The notes below the pieces were generated by a model. That model made no database searches and was not told the origin of the DNA. It saw nothing but the letters and a program-made list of their open reading frames with translations. From Rhodoferax antarcticus ANT.BR (lineage in GTDB: Bacteria; Pseudomonadota; Gammaproteobacteria; Burkholderiales; Burkholderiaceae_C): a stretch of 64,000 nucleotides of DNA. Below, piece after piece: positions 35,813 through 43,727 of this stretch. A program made the position numbers and the translations under genes. The stretch is from assembly GCF_001938565.1 (NCBI RefSeq), contig NZ_MSYM01000016.1, forward strand, positions 62,001 to 126,000. Reading direction: 5' to 3'. The number at the start of each line of letters is the position of its first letter. Positions within the stretch are counted from its first letter, which is position 1.

Positions 35813-36849
35813 TAGCCGCGATCTTTCAGGCGCTTCATCACGTCTTTGGCTTCCTCCAGACGCTCGGACAGTTCCTTGCTTCTTTCGCCAATGAATCGCT
35901 CGTAATCTTCGCGCTGCACAGGTGCCACGTACTCCTTTAGTTGAAGATGCAAAGCATCCCTAAACGCCAGATCGCGGCTGGCCATCTTCATGCGGGCTTT
36001 TTCTACCAAGGGCCGCCAGTGTGCCTGCTGTTCAAATGCCGCGAAGACTTTGTCAACCTCTGATGGCCTGAGTTTGCGTCCTTTGCTGGTGACGGCCTGG
36101 TTGAGTACATCTGCAAACCCGCACTCGTAGGCCGCCACCAAGTCCAGTACTTCTGCATAGAACGTGGCACGAACCTTGTCCTTCTTCTCCAAGCGCAAGA
36201 GCTTGCGGTATTCCTTGGATTTCTCCTTGAAGATACTGACGTAAATCTTGTCGGTGTACACCGCGTATTTGAATGGCCCCATGTCCACACCGTCGCGCAG
36301 TGCGTCGGTAAACTGCTTGCGGTAGCTTTCTTCGGAGAACGCTGCCTGCAAAAAGTCTTCGTCGCGCTGGTTGATGTATTTGGTAGCGCCACCGGTGCGC
36401 TTGTTGATAGTGTCGATGACGACGTCCAGAATCACTTGGCGCAACATCTTGGCGCGTTCGCTCTCGGAGACGAGCATGGCAAGGTTTAAAAAGGCGCGGA
36501 AGTCGAAAACACCCAGTTGAGGAGTCTTGCTGATGTTCCCGAAATCTGTTTCGGGAACATCCAAATCTTGTATGGCGGCTTTCAACGTCTTCAGCCGCTC
36601 GCCTTTCAGCACCTCATAGCCGTTGCGAGTGATTTCAGCGGTGTGCTGCTCAAGGTAGTTTTCCACTGTGCGAATCGTGACTTCAAAGAACGCGGCAATT
36701 TGTTCCTTGAGTACCACTGTCTTGCCCTCAAACGGAATGCCCTGTATGCCGGTTACCCGCTCAATCTCTACCAGAGCATAGGGATTGTTCAGCACGTTCT
36801 GCCGGTCAACGGCGGATGTGGTGAGGTCTTTTTTGCTGGAAGTGCTCAT
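35812..36849 (-). CDS. RhuM-like DNA-binding protein, probable partner of the Fic/Doc protein
   Basis: 345 aa. The N-terminal half contains VLKEQIAAFFEVTIRTVENY, a helix-turn-helix-like segment shared with RhuM-family proteins, and SKTPQLGVFDFRAFLNLAM. The C-terminal half is charged and probably coiled (RSKELSERLEEAKDVMKRLK). Its start overlaps the mod stop and its stop overlaps the fic start, both as TAATG, implying tight coupling. RhuM-like genes beside Fic genes are frequent in restriction loci; an antitoxin role is inference. The family name is from memory of the motif, not from a search. Confidence 0.7.
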   Translation of the reverse strand: MSTSSKKDLTTSAVDRQNVLNNPYALVEIERVTGIQGIPFEGKTVVLKEQIAAFFEVTIRTVENYLEQHTAEITRNGYEVLKGERLKTLKAAIQDLDVPETDFGNISKTPQLGVFDFRAFLNLAMLVSESERAKMLRQVILDVVIDTINKRTGGATKYINQRDEDFLQAAFSEESYRKQFTDALRDGVDMGPFKYAVYTDKIYVSIFKEKSKEYRKLLRLEKKDKVRATFYAEVLDLVAAYECGFADVLNQAVTSKGRKLRPSEVDKVFAAFEQQAHWRPLVEKARMKMASRDLAFRDALHLQLKEYVAPVQREDYERFIGERSKELSERLEEAKDVMKRLKDRG

Positions 36850-38942
36850 TACAAACTCCGCACCTGCTTGATGCCATGCTGCTCCAAAATGGCTGCCAGG
36901 TTGCTTTTGGCGACGTCGTTCTCAAACGCACTGTCGCGGAACACCGCCGTGCTGTCGCCCTCCGGGGCCTGCTCCTTATGCCAGGCGGCCATGCCCAGCG
37001 CCAAGGCTTCGGCATCCGCTACGCCAATGTGCGCATCCAGGCAGGCCAGCAGCACGCCGCCGCCAATGCTGTGCACAGACTTGCCGGCGATCTGGCGGGC
37101 CTCAATCGGCACACACAAGTCCAGGCCCAGTTTGAGCAACAGCTCGTACAGCACGTCCTGATCCGTGCGGCCCTCCATCAGGTGCTGCATGTTGTCCACC
37201 AGGTCTTGCGCCAGATCGCCGGTGGGCTGCCAAGCGCGGATGTTGGAGCTGTCGAGCTTGAAGACGCGAAAACCCAGGTCGAGCGGCTTGGCCGGTGCTG
37301 CGGGTGCTTCTTCTAAGGCTAATTGGCCTGTAGCCCTCGTATTACGTGCGGAAGCAGCTCTTATTTTGATAGCGGCGCGGCGCAGGCGTTCTTTGGTCAG
37401 TTCGGCGATGTTGCGGGGTTTTCCGAGTTGATCGCAGTAATTGGCAGCAACTTTCTGCTCTTTATCGGTGGGGTTCAACGGCTCTGGTAGCTGTACAACT
37501 ACATACTGACGACGTCCGGAATCAGCTGAGTTTTGATTCATAGCTGCATGGGCAGTAGTCCCAGAGCCTGCAAAGAAATCCATGACGATACATTTGTCAT
37601 CATCACTCCTAGTAGCCATTTCAACCAGCTTGCAAATGACGTCTTCATCTTTCGGAAAATCAAATACATCACCCTCCATGAGGCGGCCTAAGCGCTCGGA
37701 TGCCGACCTTGCAGGCTGATAGAACACACTTTGAGGTGTCATGCTGTCAGTTTCATGGAGGTAAAGTCTTATCATGACGCTAGTCTCCGTTACAAAAGTG
37801 ACCCTTTCCTCTGCTACCAGCCTGTCAAATTCGGCTTGGTCAAACCCCCAACCGCGATTTGGTCGAAGGCGTATTACGCTTCCAGTCCTTCGATTAATTA
37901 AATCAAAGCGCCGTCCACCTGGAGCAGTAGGGTTCTCTTCTTTGTATGCACCTCTGGCATCGATAAACTTATATCGGCGGTGAGCAAAAGACGGCGTGGC
38001 TTTCATTGCTCTAAACCACCCGGCCAAATCATCGGAAGCACCCTGAAAATTTGTTATATGAACTTTTCTTAGGCGTTTCACCTCGTGCAAAATTGGTTCC
38101 ACACCTTCTTTCTTTAGGCCCCAGTCTGAGGGCACCTGCTCGCGATTTTTGGCATAAGCAAGAACATATTCATGACACACGCCAACTTGTCTGGCGTCGT
38201 TCTTGTTGGCGCCTTCCCAGACCATCTCGGCGATCAAATTCTCTGGGCCAAAAATCTCATCGCACATGGAGCGTAAGTGAGCAATTTCTTGGTCATCTAT
38301 GCTCAAAAAAATAACCCCGTCTTCCCGTAGCAGATTCCTCGCCAGCTTCAACCTCGGATACATCATGTTCAACCAGTCGGTATGAAACCGCCCGCTGGAC
38401 TCGGTGTTGCTGCTGATCTTCGCGCCGCCTTCCACCTGGCCGGTCAACTCCAGATAATTCTTGATGTTGTCCTGAAAGTTGTCCGGGTAAACAAAGTCCT
38501 TGCCGGTGTTGTACGGCGGGTCGATGTAAATCAACTTGACCTTGCCTGAATAGCTTTTTTGCAGCAGCTTGAGCACTTCGAGGTTGTCGCCCTCGATCAT
38601 CAGGTTCTGTGTCGTATCCCAGTCCACGCTTTCATCCGGGCAGGGGCGCAGGGTGCCGGTGCTGGGGGTTAGCGCCAGCTGGCGGGCGCGGCGCTTACCG
38701 TGCCAGTTCAGGCCATATTTTTCGTCTGCATCGGTGGCAGTGGCATCGCCTACCAGGGCTTTGAGCACATCCACGTTAATGGCGGCACCGCCGCTGCCCT
38801 CGGTCAGCAACTCGGGGAACAGGGCCTTGAGCTTGGCAATGTTGTCAGCGCGGATGTCGGCAGACTGGGCCAGGGGGGCGTTGGATTCGATTTTTTCAAT
38901 GGGCATGGGTGTTCTCAAGGACGTGCCTGATGGGTTTGGCAT
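36849..38942 (-). CDS. mod: Type III-like site-specific DNA methyltransferase (Mod), N6-adenine
   Basis: 697 aa from 38942; an internal start at 38906 (MPIEKIESNAPLAQ) fits the family better and neither has a clear ribosome site. Beta-class order: catalytic IYIDPPYNTGKDF near 140, target-recognition region in the middle, AdoMet motif MDFFAGSGTTAHA near 470. It methylates adenine in a short asymmetric site, unknown here. The middle (about 37530-38330) is more AT-rich than the flanks, suggesting a swapped recognition domain. A CTAG repeat (37325-37373) is in frame and encodes IKIRAASARNTRATG. Confidence 0.93.
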   Translation of the reverse strand: MPNPSGTSLRTPMPIEKIESNAPLAQSADIRADNIAKLKALFPELLTEGSGGAAINVDVLKALVGDATATDADEKYGLNWHGKRRARQLALTPSTGTLRPCPDESVDWDTTQNLMIEGDNLEVLKLLQKSYSGKVKLIYIDPPYNTGKDFVYPDNFQDNIKNYLELTGQVEGGAKISSNTESSGRFHTDWLNMMYPRLKLARNLLREDGVIFLSIDDQEIAHLRSMCDEIFGPENLIAEMVWEGANKNDARQVGVCHEYVLAYAKNREQVPSDWGLKKEGVEPILHEVKRLRKVHITNFQGASDDLAGWFRAMKATPSFAHRRYKFIDARGAYKEENPTAPGGRRFDLINRRTGSVIRLRPNRGWGFDQAEFDRLVAEERVTFVTETSVMIRLYLHETDSMTPQSVFYQPARSASERLGRLMEGDVFDFPKDEDVICKLVEMATRSDDDKCIVMDFFAGSGTTAHAAMNQNSADSGRRQYVVVQLPEPLNPTDKEQKVAANYCDQLGKPRNIAELTKERLRRAAIKIRAASARNTRATGQLALEEAPAAPAKPLDLGFRVFKLDSSNIRAWQPTGDLAQDLVDNMQHLMEGRTDQDVLYELLLKLGLDLCVPIEARQIAGKSVHSIGGGVLLACLDAHIGVADAEALALGMAAWHKEQAPEGDSTAVFRDSAFENDVAKSNLAAILEQHGIKQVRSL
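37325..37373 (+). repeat. CTAG dispersed repeat, copy 8 (inside mod)
   Basis: Forward copy GGCCTGTAGCCCTCGTATTA ... GGAAGCAGCTCTTATTTTGATAGC within the mod coding sequence, in frame. It sits between the AdoMet domain and the C-terminal part. Confidence 0.8.
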
Positions 38943-38948
38943 GAATTG

Positions 38949-39734
38949 TCATGCAAGCGGTCGGGACAGAGACGCGAGCAATTGGTCGAGGGTGGCCTTG
39001 GCCGTGCGGATTTGCAGATTCTGAGCGACTTGGCGGGGCAGTTGCTTTTCTTTGCTGGCCTGGGTACGAAGTTGGGCGATGTGGGCTTTCAAGTCGTGGC
39101 ATTGATGCAGCGCGGTTCGGCGGATTGCGGCGGCCTCGCGGTTTGGGCTGGTGGTGAACTGACCCGTCAGCGCGGCGGCTTGCAGTGCGGTGGTGGTGTC
39201 GATCCAGCCTTGATACAGGTCCAGCATGTGGGTGCGCGGTTGGCGCTGCAGTGCCAGTGCTTGGGTGAACGCTGTGCCAATGGCATCTTCGCCCACGGCG
39301 GCCTGTACAACGCTGCCATCCAGCACGGTGCGGTCTACTTCGCGTTGCGCCCAGCGGATATGGGCCAGGGACACGGTGATGCATGGGGCTTGCGTTGTGC
39401 TGCCTGCGCTGGGGGCGGCCATGACCAGCAGCACAGGGTAGGGGATGGCACGGTGCACCAGTTCCGCTAAACGGGGCGTGGCGGCGCTGCGCAGCGTGGC
39501 GCTCAGCACGGCCAACTCCAGGTATTCGCGGGTGTCATCACGGTAGGCGGGCACACCAATGGCTTCGGGCTTGAGGGCGGCTATCCAAAAAAGGTCTTCA
39601 ATGCTGTCTTGAATCAGGCGTTTGTCGGCGGCGGTGGGTGAGCCGCTGTCGAGCAATAGCTTCTTGGCCACACGCTGGTTCACCATGGCCTGCTGGGGCA
39701 GGGCCAGAGCGGCTATCAACGCTTCAGGGGTCAT
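38949..39734 (-). CDS. DUF4391-family protein
   Basis: 261 aa starting MTPEALIAALALPQQAMVNQ at 39734, 16 bp after the helicase stop; the frame is open to 39995 but that part overlaps the helicase gene. The block VNQRVAKKLLLDSG ... LIQDSIEDLFWIAALKPEAI matches what I recall of DUF4391. Found beside helicases and DNA methyltransferases in restriction-type loci. No catalytic motif is evident; the C-terminal third is helical and charged. Probably a structural or adaptor part of the complex, which is inference. Confidence 0.8.
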   Translation of the reverse strand: MTPEALIAALALPQQAMVNQRVAKKLLLDSGSPTAADKRLIQDSIEDLFWIAALKPEAIGVPAYRDDTREYLELAVLSATLRSAATPRLAELVHRAIPYPVLLVMAAPSAGSTTQAPCITVSLAHIRWAQREVDRTVLDGSVVQAAVGEDAIGTAFTQALALQRQPRTHMLDLYQGWIDTTTALQAAALTGQFTTSPNREAAAIRRTALHQCHDLKAHIAQLRTQASKEKQLPRQVAQNLQIRTAKATLDQLLASLSRPLA

Positions 39735-39750
39735 GACTACAACTGCGGGG

Positions 39751-42700
39751 TCAAACAGGCAGGATGGCCAGCCAGGCAACGACTTCAAAGTCGGCAGAGC
39801 CTGCAAACTCGCCTGGGCGGGCGTGGGTGCCGCCGGGGGTAAACAAACTGGCCACGGCGCGTTCGGTGCTTTTACCGGCGATGGAGGCGATGGCTTGGGC
39901 CAGCAGCCGCTGGGCCTGGCGCATGTCTTCGCCGCCTTTGGTGGCCTTGTCATGGCGGGCACCGGCGGAAGCATCGGGCAGGTCGCGGCCTGCACACAGG
40001 CGTTTCAGGCGGTCGAGCACGCGCTTGGCCTGGGTGTAGGGCAGCAACACGGCGGCATCGTCGCCCACATGGACCATGTAGTGCGGCGCAAGGGGGTAGC
40101 CAGGGTCTATGCCCTTTTGAGCGCCCGGCCCCACAGCACGCAGGCAGAACACGATGCCGGGCGGAATATCGGCATCCAGCGTGGTGGTGACTGCGCTCAA
40201 TCCCAGCGGAAACCCCTGCGGGCTATTCAGGGCATCGGGGTGTTGCTTTTGGTATTCGGCCAGGTCAATACGGAAATCGGTGAGGGTCAGGTCGGTGATG
40301 GCAACGCCGGAGGACAGGTCTTCCATGTCAATGACGGACTCTTGCATCTTGAGGAGCTGCTTGCGCCGGTACTCCAGGTCGTTCATGGGGTTGCCGGACT
40401 GTTGCTCGATCAGGTTTTCTTCACCGGTGGCGGAAACGTCAAGCAAGACCATGCGGCCACTGACGCGCTGCTCCAGGTTGATGTATTCCTCTAGCTCCAT
40501 GTTGGGCCAAAAGTTGACGAGTTGGATTTGGTTGTTGGGTGAGCCAATGCGATCAATACGGCCAAAACGCTGAATGATGCGCACCGGGTTCCAGTGGATG
40601 TCAAAGTTGATCAGCCAGTCGCAGTCTTGCAGGTTCTGCCCCTCAGAAATGCAGTCGGTGGCGATCAACAGGTCGAGGTTGCCCTCGACGGCCATCTCAG
40701 CGGGGCGCTCTTTGGCGCGGGGCGCAAAGGCAGACAGGACAGTGCCCAGGTTCTTGCGCAGGCCGGGTAGGGTGGTTTTGATGCCCGCAGAGCCGGTGAC
40801 CAGGGCCGATTCCAGACCCAAGTCGGCTTTGGCCCAATCGGCCAGGTTCTCATACAGGTAGGCGGCGGTGTCGGAAAACGCGGTGAAGACGATGACTTTG
40901 CGGTTGCCGGCGTTGGTGGGGTTGCGGCACTTGTTGGCGATCAACTCGCGCAAGGCGCTGAGCTTGGCATCACGGGCGGCGCTGACTTGTTGGGCGACCG
41001 AATGCAGGGTAGCCAGGCGGTTGCGGTCTTCGGTCAGGTCTTGTTTCCAGCGGATCAGGTCCACATCGCTGAGCAATACCTTAACTTTCTTGCCCACCAA
41101 CAGGGATTCAAACGCCGGGTCGTCGATCTCGATGTCGGCAATGTCGAATTCTTCAATCTCGGTGGCGTGGGCGTCGATACGTGCCAGGGTGGCTTCGACG
41201 TCGCGCAGTTGCCGCCCGACGGTGAGGGCAAAAGAGGCCACGGAGCTTTCCATGCGCTTCAATACGTTGACCCGCATCAGATGTATCAGGCTTTCTTCCC
41301 GGTCAGATTGCCTGAATGAGCTTTGGCCGCCTCGAATCTCGGTGCTGTATTTGGCATCGTAGGCGGCTTGCTTGTGGGGCAGCACATAGCGAAGTGGCGC
41401 GTAGCTGGCCAGGTTGAGGCGGCGGATTTCGGTGTTGATCTCGCGGATGGAACTGAATTCACCCGCCAAGTCCACGTCGGGCTTGATGTTGATAGGTGGC
41501 AGACGGTCGGGGAAGCGACCGGTCTCTGTTGTACCGTAGTATTTTTCGATATGGCGGCGCGAGCGGGCGATGGTCAAGTGGTCCAGCAGGGCGAAGTAGT
41601 CAAAGCCCAGCATGTCAATGAGCTGGCCGGGCTTCTTGTCTGCTTCTGGCAGGTCTAGCCAGCGGTTGAACGCGGTTTGCGCACGGCGCGTGGTGACTTC
41701 AATACTGGCAATGCCATGGGCAGACAGGGCTGTGTCGTCCCCTTCGGTGACAAAGGCGATCTGGTTGCGCAGGTCGGCCAGGCGGTTGTTGACCGGGGTG
41801 GCCGACAGCATCAGCACGCGGGTTTTGACGCCCTCGCGGATGATGCGGCGCATCAGATGGTCGTAACGGGTCTCGATGCCCTTGCGCGGTGACTTCTTGT
41901 TGCGGAAGTTGTGCGACTCGTCGATGACCACCAGGTCGTAATTGCCCCAGTTAACGTGGGTCAGATCAATGTCGCCGGACTGGCCGCCGTCACGTGAGAG
42001 GTCGGTGTGGTTGAGTACGTCGTAATTGAGGCGATCCGGTGCCAGGATGTTGCGTCGGTCGTTGGACTTGTACAGCGTCCAGTTGTCGCGCAGGCGTTTG
42101 GGCACCAGTACCAACACACGGTCGTTGCGCAGCTCGTGGTACTTGATGATGGCCAGGGCTTCAAAGGTTTTGCCCAGGCCCACACTGTCGGCAATGATGC
42201 AGCCGCCAAAACGCTCCAATTTGTCGATGGCACCGACGACACCGTCGCGCTGAAACTTGTAGAGCTTCTTCCACACCACGGTGTTGCGGATGCCGGTGGC
42301 GGCGTTGACGATGCGGTCTTCGTCCATGCCGTCGCCGTTTTGGCGAAAGACGTGGTGCAGGATGGCGGCGTAGACGTGTTTGGGGGATTGGTGGGCGGCT
42401 AAGGCCGCTAATTCAGCTAGCAGGGCTGGCTTGGCGTCTGGCTGCGCTTGCAAACCCGCCCATTGCTGCTCAAACCATTGGCTGAGCATGTGTGCATCGG
42501 CAGGGGTTTCGGATGCCTGAATCAGGCTCAGGGGGTTGCCGGGAGTCAGGCCCAGTCCATCTGTAGTGAAACTGAATGAACCCAGCAAAGCCTGCTGTGG
42601 CGTGCCAGTGGCGTCGCGCACGACCATGGCGGCTTGGGGAATGGGGCCACGGCTTTGGCGGACCTCGGCGCGAGAGGTAATCCATTCACCAAAACGGTGA

Positions 42701-42972
42701 GCCAACCAGCGGGTTTGGAGGCGGTTGCGGGCGGCGCGGTCGGCAGCATTGCCCAGCAGGGGCGGTATGGCATCAGGGTCAATTTGATTGCCGGACAAGA
42801 GTGGCGGCGCTATCAGGCGGGCTTTGGTGACCTGGTCGGTCTCGGCCATCAAAGCGGCATAGGCAAACAGTGAATAGCTTGCTGCGAGGACGTCTATTTG
42901 GTGGCCGGGCTGCAGCGCCGGACGCAAGAGATCAATGACCCGTTCCTGGCCTGCGTTGCTGACAAACTTCAT
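39751..42972 (-). CDS. SNF2/SF2 helicase with N-terminal PLD-like region
   Basis: 1073 aa, first gene of the restriction operon. The N-terminal 200 residues (SNAGQERVIDLLRPALQPGH ... IDVLAASYSLFAYAAL) look like a phospholipase-D-type fold of the sort joined to DISARM-type helicases. Helicase motifs: Walker A ADSVGLGKTFEAL near 260, motif II LVVIDESHNFRNK, motif III MLSATPVNNR, motif IV-V LLIATDCISEGQNLQDCDW, motif VI RIIQRFGRIDRIGS. It is a second motor besides Res, so the locus is more than a plain type III system. GGGGAG lies about 10 nt upstream of the ATG. Confidence 0.9.
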   Translation of the reverse strand: MKFVSNAGQERVIDLLRPALQPGHQIDVLAASYSLFAYAALMAETDQVTKARLIAPPLLSGNQIDPDAIPPLLGNAADRAARNRLQTRWLAHRFGEWITSRAEVRQSRGPIPQAAMVVRDATGTPQQALLGSFSFTTDGLGLTPGNPLSLIQASETPADAHMLSQWFEQQWAGLQAQPDAKPALLAELAALAAHQSPKHVYAAILHHVFRQNGDGMDEDRIVNAATGIRNTVVWKKLYKFQRDGVVGAIDKLERFGGCIIADSVGLGKTFEALAIIKYHELRNDRVLVLVPKRLRDNWTLYKSNDRRNILAPDRLNYDVLNHTDLSRDGGQSGDIDLTHVNWGNYDLVVIDESHNFRNKKSPRKGIETRYDHLMRRIIREGVKTRVLMLSATPVNNRLADLRNQIAFVTEGDDTALSAHGIASIEVTTRRAQTAFNRWLDLPEADKKPGQLIDMLGFDYFALLDHLTIARSRRHIEKYYGTTETGRFPDRLPPINIKPDVDLAGEFSSIREINTEIRRLNLASYAPLRYVLPHKQAAYDAKYSTEIRGGQSSFRQSDREESLIHLMRVNVLKRMESSVASFALTVGRQLRDVEATLARIDAHATEIEEFDIADIEIDDPAFESLLVGKKVKVLLSDVDLIRWKQDLTEDRNRLATLHSVAQQVSAARDAKLSALRELIANKCRNPTNAGNRKVIVFTAFSDTAAYLYENLADWAKADLGLESALVTGSAGIKTTLPGLRKNLGTVLSAFAPRAKERPAEMAVEGNLDLLIATDCISEGQNLQDCDWLINFDIHWNPVRIIQRFGRIDRIGSPNNQIQLVNFWPNMELEEYINLEQRVSGRMVLLDVSATGEENLIEQQSGNPMNDLEYRRKQLLKMQESVIDMEDLSSGVAITDLTLTDFRIDLAEYQKQHPDALNSPQGFPLGLSAVTTTLDADIPPGIVFCLRAVGPGAQKGIDPGYPLAPHYMVHVGDDAAVLLPYTQAKRVLDRLKRLCAGRDLPDASAGARHDKATKGGEDMRQAQRLLAQAIASIAGKSTERAVASLFTPGGTHARPGEFAGSADFEVVAWLAILPV

Positions 42973-43088
42973 GCGGTGCCGCTCCCCTAGAGACGATTGT
43001 TCTGTGTTTTGCTTGGACTATATACCGGGGGTGGAAGGCATCACTAAAAACACCAGCATCGAGCATCTTAATCGGCTAATATTTGCTA

Positions 43089-43535
43089 ATGAATATGCAC
43101 AAAAACCAGCTTACAGCCCGTCAAAAGCTCTTTTGTGAGCATATGGTTGGGGCCGGGCGCGGCTCGGGGGCGCGAGCGGCGCGGCTCGCCGGATTTTCCG
43201 CTGCGTCGTCGCATGTAACAGCGTGCAGGCTTTTGAAGCAAGAAAAGATTGCACGCAGAGTGCGGGAATTGCAGACGGTTGCTGCAGTGGAGGTTGGTTA
43301 CACACGGGAGCGAGTGGTTAACGAGCTGGTTGGTGCGTTTAATATGGCCAAGCTGATGGAGAACCCGGCTGCGATGATTGCTTCGATGCGCCAGATAGCG
43401 CTAATTTTTGGCTATTTCAACCAGGAGCCACCGAAGGTGGTTGTCGATTTGAGGGGCGAGGTGGAGATGGACCGGCTGCAGCGGCTGTCGGATTCAGAAC
43501 TGATCGCCCTGATTGCAGTGGGTAACGAGGCGTGA
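43089..43535 (+). CDS. terS: Terminase small subunit (TerS)
   Basis: 148 aa. The N-terminal LTARQKLFCEHMVGAGRGSG then ARAARLAGFS is the helix-turn-helix DNA-recognition segment of the Terminase_2 family. The C-terminus is acidic and helical. TerS recognises the packaging site and recruits a large terminase; no large subunit is present in the window. In phage satellites a private TerS redirects a helper phage's packaging machinery. It is the only plus-strand gene in the element. Start chosen at 43089; 43095 is also an ATG. Confidence 0.8.
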   Translation: MNMHKNQLTARQKLFCEHMVGAGRGSGARAARLAGFSAASSHVTACRLLKQEKIARRVRELQTVAAVEVGYTRERVVNELVGAFNMAKLMENPAAMIASMRQIALIFGYFNQEPPKVVVDLRGEVEMDRLQRLSDSELIALIAVGNEA

Positions 43536-43727
43536 TGGGAGGTGGTTAGGCGATACACCTTACTCACCTTGCCTCCTTGAACATGGCTTTTGGGAGACGG
43601 ATTTCCTTTTTTCTAAAACAAGGTAGTGGAGGTGTTGTAGGTGTCAGGACCCGCGCCCACTCTCACTATGGCCATTTTTTAGGTCAAAGCGAAGGTAAGC
43701 ATAGGTGGGGCCAAACACTACTCTCCA

